Below, piece by piece: positions 48,179 through 56,407 of a stretch of DNA of 64,000 bases (position 1 is its first letter; the number at the start of each line of letters is the position of its first letter). Source of the stretch: Pseudomonas schmalbachii. GTDB lineage: Bacteria; Pseudomonadota; Gammaproteobacteria; Pseudomonadales; Pseudomonadaceae. The notes under the pieces are model-generated. The model made no database searches. It worked only from the letters and a program-made list of their open reading frames with translations, and had not been told where the DNA came from. Location: contig NZ_JAELYA010000008.1 in the NCBI RefSeq assembly GCF_017589465.1, positions 62,001 to 126,000 on the forward strand, written 5' to 3'. A program made the translations under genes and the position numbers.

Positions 48179-49747
48179 ATGTACATTACTCAGGGTTTGC
48201 ACCGACAGCTGCAACAGAATCCCGACGCGATCGCCATCCGTTCCCCGGGCGGCGACATGACATACGCCGAGTTCGGCGACCGCGTGGCGCGGCTCGCCGG
48301 CGCGCTGAAGAGCATGGGCGTGGGCAGCGGCGAGCGGGTAGCCATGCTTTCCATCAACTCGCCCCGCTGCATCGAATACAACCTGGCGGTGCCGTGGGCG
48401 GACGCGGTGGTCAATCCGGTCAACATCCGCTGGAGCGCGGCGGAAATCATCTACTCCATGGATGATTCGGAAACCGCCGTACTGATCGTCGACGATACCT
48501 TCAAGGAGCTGGGCGCCAGGGTCGCCGCGGAGTCGAAGACGATCCGCCAGGTGATCTACTCCGGCGACGGCGAATGCCCGGCCGGCATGATGTCCTACGA
48601 GGCGCTGATCGCCGCGACCCCGCCGGTCGAGGACGCGCGCCGGGGCGGCGATTCGCTGCTGGGGATCTTCTACACCGGCGGCACCACCGGTTTCCCCAAG
48701 GGCGTGATGCTCAGCCACAACAACCTGTTCTTCTCGGCGACCGCATCGCTGAATGGCGGCCGTTTCGCCAACGACTGCGTCTTCCTGCACTCGATGCCGA
48801 TGTTCCACCTGGCGGACTTCGCGGCGATGACCGCGCTGTTCATCAGCGGGGGCACCCACGTCGTGCTGCCGACCTTTACCCCGCAGAGCATGCTGGAAGC
48901 CATCGACCGCCATAAGGTCAACGAGATCCTCCTCGCGCCGACCATGATCCAGATGCTGCTCGACTGGCGCGACAGCCATCCCGAGGCGGCCGCGCTTGAC
49001 CTCGGTTCGATCCGCATCGTCGGCTACGGCGCCTCGCCGATCACCCAGGTGCTGCTCGACCGCGCCCGCCTGGCCTTCCGCTCGGCCGGCTTCAGCCAGG
49101 GCTACGGCATGACCGAACTGGCGCCGATCGCCACCACCCTCGGCCCGGAATTCCACACCCCCGAGCACCAGATCAGCGGCAAGATGTACTCGGCCGGCAA
49201 GGCGGCGTGCTGCGCCGAAGTGCGCATCGTCGACGAGGACGACAACGAAGTGCCGCGCGGCACCGTGGGCGAGATCGTGGTCAAGGGCCCGCACGTCATG
49301 CTCGGCTACTGGAAGAAACCGGAAGCCACGGCGGACGCCCTGCGCAACGGCTGGATGCATACCGGCGACGGCGGCTACATGGACAAGGACGGCTTCGTCT
49401 ACGTCTGCGACCGGCTGAAGGACATGATCGTCAGCGGCGGCGAGAACATCTATTCCGCCGAGGTCGAGACCGCCATGGCCAGCCATCCGGCGGTGGCCCA
49501 GGGCGCGGTGATCGGCATCCCCAGCGACAAGTGGGGCGAGACGGTGCACGCGGTGGTCATCCTCAAGCCGGGCGCAACCGCCACGCCGGAGGAAATCATC
49601 GCCCACTGCCGCGAACGCATCGCCGGCTACAAGTGCCCGCGCAGCGTGGAATTCCGCGACGCGCTGCCGCTGTCCAGCGTCGGCAAGGTACTGAAGACCG
49701 AACTGCGCAAACCGTTCTGGGAAAGCCAGAAGCGCAATATCGCGTAG
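48179..49747 (+). CDS. AMP-dependent acyl-CoA synthetase/ligase
   Basis: Adenylate-forming ligase of 522 residues. YTGGTTGFPKGVMLSHNN (~165) is the P-loop, with Gly in place of the usual first Ser. QGYGMTELAPIATTLGPE is near 308, MHTGDGGYMDKDGFVYVCDRLKDMIVSGGENIYSAEVE near 392-430, and the catalytic Lys in LPLSSVGKVLKTELRKPFW at the end. AAAAGTGGAGTTTCGC precedes the ATG at 48179. The stop TAG lies in a family B repeat. This is the third acyl-CoA synthetase of the island and probably activates an intermediate or a second substrate. Confidence 0.9.
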   Translation: MYITQGLHRQLQQNPDAIAIRSPGGDMTYAEFGDRVARLAGALKSMGVGSGERVAMLSINSPRCIEYNLAVPWADAVVNPVNIRWSAAEIIYSMDDSETAVLIVDDTFKELGARVAAESKTIRQVIYSGDGECPAGMMSYEALIAATPPVEDARRGGDSLLGIFYTGGTTGFPKGVMLSHNNLFFSATASLNGGRFANDCVFLHSMPMFHLADFAAMTALFISGGTHVVLPTFTPQSMLEAIDRHKVNEILLAPTMIQMLLDWRDSHPEAAALDLGSIRIVGYGASPITQVLLDRARLAFRSAGFSQGYGMTELAPIATTLGPEFHTPEHQISGKMYSAGKAACCAEVRIVDEDDNEVPRGTVGEIVVKGPHVMLGYWKKPEATADALRNGWMHTGDGGYMDKDGFVYVCDRLKDMIVSGGENIYSAEVETAMASHPAVAQGAVIGIPSDKWGETVHAVVILKPGATATPEEIIAHCRERIAGYKCPRSVEFRDALPLSSVGKVLKTELRKPFWESQKRNIA

Positions 49748-49921
49748 GTTGGCGCCGGGCTGTGCCGATGTTGGGAGTTTGCTCTCGTAGGTTGGGCTGA
49801 GCGTAGCGAAGCCCAACGCCCGGCCCCGCTGATGTTGGGCTTCACTGCGTTCAGCGCCAACCTACGATTCCGGCGCCGCGCTTATCGTAGGTTGGTGCTG
49901 AGCTTGCGAAGCCCAACGTTC
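49744..49921. repeat. Three family B segments
   Basis: A short start (GTAGGTTGGCGCCGGG, 49744-49759) overlapping the synthetase stop codon, a complete copy at 49787-49865 and a half-copy at 49887-49921. They separate the synthetase from the convergent LuxR gene. Confidence 0.88.
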
Positions 49922-49937
49922 GGCTCCGCCCAGCGTG

Positions 49938-52697
49938 CTAGTTGATCCAACCCCGCGCGTGGGCGATGGCCAGGGCTTCGGTGCGGCCCTTGGCGTCGAG
50001 CTTGGCGTAGATCTTCTGCAGGTGCGATTTCACCGTGAATTCGGAGAGGAACACCTTCTCGGCGATCTCCCGGTTGCGGTGGCCGGCGGCCAGCAACTGG
50101 AGGACCTGGATCTCCCGCTCGGTGAGGATCTGGTGCACGTCGCCACCCTCCGTCACCGTCGGCTTGGCGCCTTCGCTGGCGACGTTCAGCTGTTGCAGCA
50201 GCGTCTCGACGAAATGCGGTTCGATGCCCAGGTCCTTGCCGCGCGCCTGTCCGGTCGACGCCCAGCGCTGCAGCAGGTGAGCCATCGGCTCGCCCTCGTC
50301 GATGAAGGTGCGCAGGAAGCCTTCGTGGCTGGCCAGGCGCAGGGCCTGGTTGAGTTCCTCGAAGGCATCCTGTTGCTGCTGCAGACCGTCCAGCGCCAGG
50401 GCCAGCAGCAGGCGCAGCTTGATTTCGCGGCGGTGCAGCTGGCGCGAATGGGCATCCTCGATGGCCTCGCGCAGGGCCTTGGCCGCTTCCGCGAAGAGTC
50501 CCTGGGCGATGCGCAGGCGCTGGTGGGCGATGCTCGGCGTATCGACGTCGTTGGCGTAGCGCAGGACGCCGGGGCGGTCCCAGTCGCTGGCCTGATCGGC
50601 CTCGTGCAGGGCCTGGGTGGCGGTGTCGAGACGGCCTTCGAGGATCGCCACGCGGGCGCGCTCCAGCCATACCGAGCACTGGATGCGCTGCGAGTTGGCG
50701 TGCTGGCCCAGTTGTTCCAGCTCGACCAGGCAGCGCAGCCAGGTATTGCGGTCGCCCTGCAGGTAGGCGATGCGCGCCGACAGCACGTGGCTGTTGATCA
50801 GGAGGTCCGGCGAGCTGAGGTGCTTGGTGAACGGCAGGTTGCGCGTGAGCAGGCGCTCCGCCTCCGCCAGGGCATTGTTCTCGTAGTGCAGCAGGGCGAG
50901 GGCGATGTTCAGCGAGATGGTGGTGTCGTGGCGGCCCCTGGTGCCGCTCTTGTCGCCTTCGTTGGCCGCCAGCAGGCGGGTCAGGGCGTTGCTCAGGCGG
51001 CCCTGGATCAGGTCGAGGACCGCCTCGCTGACGCTGAAGCCGAAGCGCAGGAAGCCCGAGCCGCCCTGCAGGTCGCGTTGCAGCGCATGGGACAGCAGGC
51101 GCCGTGCCTCGTCATAGCGGCCGGCGGAAACCATGGTGTTGGCCACGGTATGGGCCAGCGCCGAATACAGGTGCACGTCGGACTGCGGGACCACGTCCAG
51201 CAGCTCGATGCCGGCCTTGCAGCACGCCTCGACCTGGTCGGTGATCGACAGCTGCATGCAGCGGATCGCCTTGGCCACGTAGATGTGCTCCGGCTTCGCT
51301 CCGCGTTCCAGGCGCTCGGCGATCTGGATTGAGTCCTTCATGCGGCTCGACAGGGCGAGCATCCAGGCATAGACCAGGCCGAGGTTGGGATAGCGGTCCA
51401 GCGCGCTTTCCGGCAGGCGGTCCAGCCAGCGCACCAGCAGGCGGGTGCGGCCGTTGTCCATCAGGGTGTCCAGGTGCTCGGCGAGACGGGCGGCGGCTTC
51501 GTCGAGGAGGTCGGCGTTGAACAGGTGCTCGATCGCCGGGATCGGCTGCTGGGCCTGGAGGAACCAGCGCGCGGCGATCTCGTGGAGCTTCTTGGCCTTG
51601 CCGGGATGCTGGCGCTCCAGCGCGTCGCGCAGGAAGCTGGCGAACAGGTTGTGGTAGCGGAACCACTGCTGCTGGCTGTCCACCGGAAGCAGGAACAGGT
51701 TGGCGCGCTCCAGCCGTTCGAGCATTTCCCGGCTGTCGTCGCGGCCGGTCACGGCGTCGCACAGCGAGGCGCTGAACTGCCCGAGGATGCTGGTCTGCAG
51801 GAGGAACTCGCGGCACTCCTCGGTCTGCCGGGAGAGGATGTCCTCGGTGAGGTACTCGGCCAGTTCCAGGTTGGAGCCGGAGAACGAGGAAATGAAGTCC
51901 GCCTGGTCGTCGCGGCCCTTGAGCGACAGGCTGGCCAGGTAGAGGCCGGCGATCCAGCCTTCGGTGCGCTTGTAGAGGGTGGCGATGTCGGCTTCGCGCA
52001 GCTGCAGCTCGCGCTTGTCGCGGATGAACTCCATGGCTTCTTCGAGGGTGAAGCGCAGGTCGCTCGGCTTGATCTCCAGCAACTGGCCGCGCGCGCGGAT
52101 GCGGCCGAGGCCGATGCCGGGGGTGGAGCGCGAGGCCATCGCCAGGGTGCTGCCGCCCGGCAGTGCCTCCAGCAGTTGCTGGATGAAGCTGAGCACTTCG
52201 GGATTCTGCAGCACCTCGAACTCGTCGAGGATGATGACGAACGGGGTTTCGCTGCCGGCGATCAGGTCCAGCAGGTCCTGGCTCTCCTGGCCGCTGCCTG
52301 CCGGTGCGGGCTGGGCGTCCGCGGGCAGGATGGTGCGCAGGCCGTTGCCGATCAGCAGGGTGAAGCGCTGCAGGTCGTTGTCGGCGGCATCCAGGTTGAT
52401 CCACAGGGTCGGCCGGCCGGCGGCCAGACAGCGCTGCCGGTATTGCTGGAGCAGGGTGGTCTTGCCGAAGCCGGCGGCGGCGCGGATGAGGATCAGCTTC
52501 GCCGTCCCGGCGTTTTCCATCTGTTCGAGCAACCGCGCCCGCGCCAGGTGACTGCTGGCGGCGTTCGGCGTGGCGTACTTGGTGGACAGATTGCGCAGCG
52601 CACCGCCGTCAGCCGATTGCTTGCCGGCGTTCGAGGCATCCGTGCTGATGGATGCGCCGCTGGACGAAGGCGTGCGCTTGTCCCAGGAGGTTGGCAT
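49938..52697 (-). CDS. MalT-like LuxR family ATP-dependent regulator
   Basis: STAND-type regulator of 919 residues, close to the 37871 protein. Walker A is AAAGFGKTT near 75. FVIILDEFEVLQNPEVLSFIQQLLEAL follows, then SRSTPGIGLGRIRARGQLLEI. The GerE domain LTEREIQVLQLLAAGHRNREIAEKVFLSEFTVKSHLQKIYAKL ends LAIAHARGWIN. The N-terminal 60 residues are polar and unlike those of the relatives. GTGGAG lies upstream of the ATG. It faces the acyl-CoA synthetase 3' end and is transcribed away from the CBS protein region. Confidence 0.93.
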   Translation of the reverse strand: MPTSWDKRTPSSSGASISTDASNAGKQSADGGALRNLSTKYATPNAASSHLARARLLEQMENAGTAKLILIRAAAGFGKTTLLQQYRQRCLAAGRPTLWINLDAADNDLQRFTLLIGNGLRTILPADAQPAPAGSGQESQDLLDLIAGSETPFVIILDEFEVLQNPEVLSFIQQLLEALPGGSTLAMASRSTPGIGLGRIRARGQLLEIKPSDLRFTLEEAMEFIRDKRELQLREADIATLYKRTEGWIAGLYLASLSLKGRDDQADFISSFSGSNLELAEYLTEDILSRQTEECREFLLQTSILGQFSASLCDAVTGRDDSREMLERLERANLFLLPVDSQQQWFRYHNLFASFLRDALERQHPGKAKKLHEIAARWFLQAQQPIPAIEHLFNADLLDEAAARLAEHLDTLMDNGRTRLLVRWLDRLPESALDRYPNLGLVYAWMLALSSRMKDSIQIAERLERGAKPEHIYVAKAIRCMQLSITDQVEACCKAGIELLDVVPQSDVHLYSALAHTVANTMVSAGRYDEARRLLSHALQRDLQGGSGFLRFGFSVSEAVLDLIQGRLSNALTRLLAANEGDKSGTRGRHDTTISLNIALALLHYENNALAEAERLLTRNLPFTKHLSSPDLLINSHVLSARIAYLQGDRNTWLRCLVELEQLGQHANSQRIQCSVWLERARVAILEGRLDTATQALHEADQASDWDRPGVLRYANDVDTPSIAHQRLRIAQGLFAEAAKALREAIEDAHSRQLHRREIKLRLLLALALDGLQQQQDAFEELNQALRLASHEGFLRTFIDEGEPMAHLLQRWASTGQARGKDLGIEPHFVETLLQQLNVASEGAKPTVTEGGDVHQILTEREIQVLQLLAAGHRNREIAEKVFLSEFTVKSHLQKIYAKLDAKGRTEALAIAHARGWIN

Positions 52698-53026
52698 GAA
52701 AGATGGTCTCCACTTCGGTCATTTGCCCGCCTCCAACGAGGCCGGTCCGCCGACTGCTCTTATTAGGTATCCCGCCTATTCTGCCACGCCTGAGCGGCGG
52801 GCAGGTGGCCCAGAATAACCGCGGATGGATCGTGGCGGCAGCGCGCCTGGTGGTCTTTCATATCGGCAGGCAGGTGCATATCCCCCTTATGGACCATTTT
52901 TGCCGTGGAAGCAGGCTGGCTGGACGAAAGGACCGGGGCGACCCGTATCGGGAAGGGTGGGGACGGGGGTGTTGCGGGTTGTTTCCCATGCCCTCTCCCC
53001 TTGCGGAAGAGGGCGGGGAGAGATCG
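52698..53026. other. Space between LuxR and CBS genes
   Basis: 329 bases with no credible gene. It holds the LuxR promoter region. The right end has the hairpin GCCCTCTCCCC..GAAGAGGGC (52989-53013), a family D-like remnant just past the CBS gene stop. Confidence 0.5.
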
Positions 53027-53461
53027 TCATTCGCCGCGGATGTACTGTTCCAGCTGGCGGATCAGGTCGGCCTGTTCGGCGATGGCTTCCTTCACCAGGT
53101 CGCCGATGGACAGCAGGCCGAGCAGCTCGCCGTCCTCCACCACCGGCAGGTGGCGCAGGTGGCGCTCGGTCATGATGGTCATGCAGGTGTCGATGGTCTG
53201 GTGGGTGTCCACCGTCACCACCGGCGAACTCATGATCGCGCTGACCGGCGTACCGATAGAGGAACGACCCAGCAGCACCAGCTTGCGCGCATAGTCGCGC
53301 TCGCTGACCACGCCGACCACCGTGCCGTCCTTCACCACCGGCAGCGCGCCGACATTGGCATCCGCCATCACCCGCAGGGAGTCCAGCACCATCTCATCCG
53401 GTGCGATGGTGTGGACATGCTTGCTCTGCTTGGCCCTCAAAAGTTGTGCAACGGTCTTCAT
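53027..53461 (-). CDS. Tandem CBS-domain protein
   Basis: Small soluble protein of 144 residues with two CBS motifs in tandem (~8-65 and ~73-135): MVLDSLRVMADANVGALPVV..VVGVVSERDYARK and TIDTCMTIMTERHLRHLPVV..LLGLLSIGDLVKE. The paired domains bind adenine nucleotides and act as energy or redox sensors. Stand-alone proteins of this size are common in Pseudomonas and rarely have a known partner. GGAGGGGTTCGC before the ATG is a strong ribosome site. Confidence 0.92.
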   Translation of the reverse strand: MKTVAQLLRAKQSKHVHTIAPDEMVLDSLRVMADANVGALPVVKDGTVVGVVSERDYARKLVLLGRSSIGTPVSAIMSSPVVTVDTHQTIDTCMTIMTERHLRHLPVVEDGELLGLLSIGDLVKEAIAEQADLIRQLEQYIRGE

Positions 53462-53627
53462 GCGAACCCCTCCAGTGGTTGAGGCGCGGGCGGCCGAGGC
53501 CGTCGCGGGTTCTTACAGAATCGTGGAGAGGCGCCGTTTCGGCAATGTCCGGATGCGGCATGGCGGCGATGCAAAAACGTCATTGGCGCCGCCGACGGAT
53601 GCGCACAGGCACCGGACTGTGCGCGGG

Positions 53628-53729
53628 TCACCAGAGATACCGATACCCCACGTTGACCGACCACGGCTGCTCGATCTCGTCGCCGTTGGCGTAGTTCGCC
53701 TCCAGGTGGATCTTCTGCCGTTCGCCGAA
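53628..53729 (-). pseudogene. C-terminal remnant of an outer-membrane barrel protein
   Basis: On the minus strand, the last ~33 codons before a TGA read FGERQKIHLEANYANGDEIE followed by QPWSVNVGYRYLW, ending in Trp. Alternating polar and hydrophobic residues and a C-terminal aromatic are typical of the final strands of an outer-membrane barrel. Nothing upstream continues the protein; it runs into the kinase-like remnant on the other strand. I cannot name the parent gene. Confidence 0.5.
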
Positions 53730-53906
53730 CTGGCCGAGGCCGCCGCCAGCCACCTGAAGCGCCTGACCCCGGTCGGCCTGACCATCGCCCGCCGCCTGGT
53801 GGAATCGCTGAGCGGCGAACTGATCACCGTCAGCCCGCCGGAGCAGGGCGCGACGGTGAGCGTGCATCTGCTGCTGGAGCCTGCCGGGGAAACGTTGGAG
53901 AGCTGA
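53715..53906 (+). pseudogene. C-terminal remnant of a sensor histidine kinase
   Basis: The plus-strand frame ends TPVGLTIARRLVESLSGELI, then PPEQGATVSVHLLLEP and a TGA. This matches the last part of the HATPase domain (GLSIARRLVE..GG.I and G..F.V.LP). The N-terminal kinase parts are missing and the frame upstream is unrelated. Its left edge overlaps the barrel remnant, which marks an old deletion junction. Confidence 0.55.
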
Positions 53907-53956
53907 GCCCTGACGGATGCGGGCCGCGGTCTTTCATGGCTTTTTCAGGCCTGGGA

Positions 53957-55234
53957 TTACCAGAACCTGAAGGTGTAGCCGACGATCAGACGGTTCTCGT
54001 CAATATCGGTGGTGTGACTGCCGCGATAGCTGAGGTTGCGCCAGCGCAGGCTGACGCCGCTCAGCGGGCCGCTCTGGATGACGTAGGCGAGGTCGGTGTC
54101 GCGCTCCCATTCCTTCGCCGACTGGCCGCCGATATCGAAATTGTCGCCCTGCACGTAGCGGGTCATCAGGCTCAGGCCGGGAATGCCGGCGGCGGCGAAG
54201 TCGTAGTCGTAGCGCACCTGCCAGGAGTCCTCCTGCGCCCGCAGGAAGTGGTGATAGGTGAGGGTGTTCAGCGTCCATGGATCGGTGCCGCCGGCGATGA
54301 ACGGCTGGCCGGTGTCGCCGCTCTGGTCCTGGTAGGCGAAACCCAGGGCGTGGCCGTTGTACGCCAGGGTGAGCATGGCGCCGAGGTTGCGGTTGTCGAC
54401 GTTGGTGCGGCCTTCGTCGCTGCTGTCGAAGTAGCGGACTTCCGATTTCAGCGTCACGCCGCCGCCCAGCGGCTGGCTGTGGATCAGGTTGCCGTAGTGC
54501 TGGCGGTAGTTGTCCTGCAGTTCGGCGAAGAAGTAGGTGGCGACCAGGCTGGCTGTCGGCGTCCAGGTCGCGCCGGCATAGTCGAAACGGTCGCTGGCCA
54601 CGCCGCCGCGGGAGCCGTCGGCGAACATCTTCATGTCCTCGTAATCCGCCGAGTCGCGCAGGCGCGTGGCGGTGAAACGCCCTCCAGTCAGCGTCAGCTT
54701 GTCGAGGTCTTTCGAGACGATCTGCGCGCCCTCGAAGGTCTGCGGCAGCAGGCGTGTGTCGTTGCGGAAGGCGACCGGCAATAGCGGCGCGTGGGTGCCG
54801 ACCGTCAGCACGCTGCTGGCTGCGCGCAGCTTCAGGGTCGGGCCGAAGAAGGAAAACTCGTCGGCCGGCTCGCCCGTCTGCGGATTGCGCCGCAGCGCGC
54901 CGGTACCGCTGGTGCCGGCGCCGGAATCCAGCTTCACGCCGAGCAGGCCCAGCGCATCGAGACCGACGCCGATGGTGCCGTCGGTATAGCCCGACTCGAA
55001 ACGCAGCATGAAGCCCTGCGCCCATTCTTCCGCCTTGGACACGCTGCTGCCGTCATGGCGCGGCGTATCCGGCAGGCCGGCGTCGCGGTAGTCGCGGTTC
55101 ATGTAGAAGTTGCGGAGTTCCAGATTCAGGTGGCTGTCGTCGATGAAATCGGCCTGTGCGGCCGGGGACAGCAGGCATCCGCCAACGATGAGCGGACCGA
55201 GGGTATTGCGCGGTGAGGCGAGGTACAGCGGCAT
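53957..55234 (-). CDS. OprD family outer-membrane porin
   Basis: Outer-membrane channel of 425 residues. The signal peptide ends LSPAAQA before DFIDDSHLNLELRNFYMNRD, the OprD-family opening. Later landmarks are EEWAQGFMLRFESGYTDGTIGVGLDALGLLGVKLDSG, VGTHAPLLPVAFRNDTRLLPQTFEG and the C-terminal YTFRFW. Family members take up carboxylates, amino acids or aromatic acids. It lies next to the cyclohexanecarboxylate-type cluster, so a cyclic acid is a reasonable but unproven substrate. The start codon has a weak ribosome site (ACAGGTAAACGAC). Confidence 0.93.
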   Translation of the reverse strand: MPLYLASPRNTLGPLIVGGCLLSPAAQADFIDDSHLNLELRNFYMNRDYRDAGLPDTPRHDGSSVSKAEEWAQGFMLRFESGYTDGTIGVGLDALGLLGVKLDSGAGTSGTGALRRNPQTGEPADEFSFFGPTLKLRAASSVLTVGTHAPLLPVAFRNDTRLLPQTFEGAQIVSKDLDKLTLTGGRFTATRLRDSADYEDMKMFADGSRGGVASDRFDYAGATWTPTASLVATYFFAELQDNYRQHYGNLIHSQPLGGGVTLKSEVRYFDSSDEGRTNVDNRNLGAMLTLAYNGHALGFAYQDQSGDTGQPFIAGGTDPWTLNTLTYHHFLRAQEDSWQVRYDYDFAAAGIPGLSLMTRYVQGDNFDIGGQSAKEWERDTDLAYVIQSGPLSGVSLRWRNLSYRGSHTTDIDENRLIVGYTFRFW

Positions 55235-55503
55235 GTCGTTTACCTGTCATTGTTCTTGTGGTCGGTATCACAACGGCTCGGCGCGCCACCGGCATGCCGG
55301 CGGGCCTGGAAATGATCCTAGGGCTGACAGGGTTGAATGGCAATATGTTTACATAAATTGAGAGTGTCGTTCGTCTGGGCGGCTGTCTATTTGGCTCTGG
55401 GTTGCCTTGTCAATGCGATAAAGGTCTAGGTTTGAAATCGATTTAGGTAAAGTGCATTCCGTTATTGGCGCCGCCCCGGAGAGGTGTTCGACATTCACGC
55501 ACC

Positions 55504-55862
55504 ATGGGTATCGCAGGCTCAACCCATCCTGCCAACGGCATTCATCCTGCGGTCACGAGGTGGACAAGCTTCGCGTTGTCCACCCTACGAGTCGTCCCCG
55601 CCCAGCTCAGTCATGTAGGATGGGTTGAGCGAAGCGATACCCATGCTGTGGTGCGTGGTCGCCAATGATGGGTATCGCAGGCTCAACCCATCCTACGAAC
55701 AGAGTTCATCCTGCTGCCATGAGGTGGACAAGCTCCGCGTTGTCCACCCTACGAATCGTCCCCGCCCAGCTCAGTCACGTAGGATGGGTTGAGCGAAGCG
55801 ATACCCATGCTGTGGTGCGTGGTCGCCAATGATGGGTATCGCAGGCTCAACCTATCCTACGA
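55504..55862. repeat. 164-bp tandem repeat, 2.2 copies, built from families C and E
   Basis: ATGGGTATCGCAGGCTCAAC recurs at 55504, 55668 and 55832, an exact 164-base period. Each unit contains a family E GGTGGACAAGC..GTTGTCCACC pair and a family C GTAGGATGGGTTGAGCGAAG segment. The last partial unit ends at 55862 and contains the stop codon of the MarR gene on the minus strand. The remaining bases 55235-55503 hold the OprD promoter region; I saw no gene there. Confidence 0.9.
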
Positions 55863-56339
55863 ATCGTCCTGCGCGTCCGAGCCTGCGCCACCGAGGGAAA
55901 TCTCGCCCAGCGACTTCTGCAGCTTGGCCAGCAGATGCAACAGGCTGGCACCGTCATCGAAGCTCACGCCCTTCATGCCCTGCTCGTAGAAGGCGGTGAT
56001 GGTGTTCTGCAGGCTGTCCCAGTACGCGCGGCCAGTGGAGGTGACCTGGACGAGGCGGGCGCGGCCGTCGTCGGGGTGGGGGATGCGCACGACGTGGTTT
56101 TCCCGTTCCATGCGCTTGAGCACGCCATCCAGGCTTTGCCGGCTGACGCCCAGGTATTCGGTGAGCTGGTTGAACGACACGCCCTGTTCGTAGCCCTCGC
56201 GGCAGACGGCGCCGAGCACCGCCCATTGCACGGTGCTGATGCCCATCTCGTTCTGCACCTGGCGCTGCAGGATGTTGCCGGTCTGGAACAGCCGGAAGAA
56301 CAGCCGGTTGGCGATTCCTCGGGTTTCGTTGGCGCTCAT
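55857..56339 (-). CDS. MarR family regulator, BadR-like
   Basis: Winged-helix regulator of 160 residues. QWAVLGAVCREGYEQGVSFNQLTEYLGVSRQSLDGVLKRMERENHVVRIPHPDDGRARLVQVT carries helix-turn-helix and wing; the DDGRA.LV wing motif is intact. It is last in the minus-strand cyclohexanecarboxylate-type operon. In Rhodopseudomonas palustris BadR, a MarR protein, controls the same enzymes, which supports a like role. Its TAG stop lies in the last partial unit of the 164-bp tandem repeat. Ligand candidates are pathway CoA esters (inference). Confidence 0.88.
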   Translation of the reverse strand: MSANETRGIANRLFFRLFQTGNILQRQVQNEMGISTVQWAVLGAVCREGYEQGVSFNQLTEYLGVSRQSLDGVLKRMERENHVVRIPHPDDGRARLVQVTSTGRAYWDSLQNTITAFYEQGMKGVSFDDGASLLHLLAKLQKSLGEISLGGAGSDAQDDS

Positions 56340-56407
56340 TGGGTTTCCTTGTCGAGCCGACGGGCCGCGTCGATTGGGTTCGCCTGGCCCGTCGGCGGGG
56401 CAAGGCG

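Noticed and set aside
55504-55862. CRISPR-like array
   Set aside because: The repeat unit is 164 bases with composite palindromes and no short repeat-spacer pattern. There are no cas genes.
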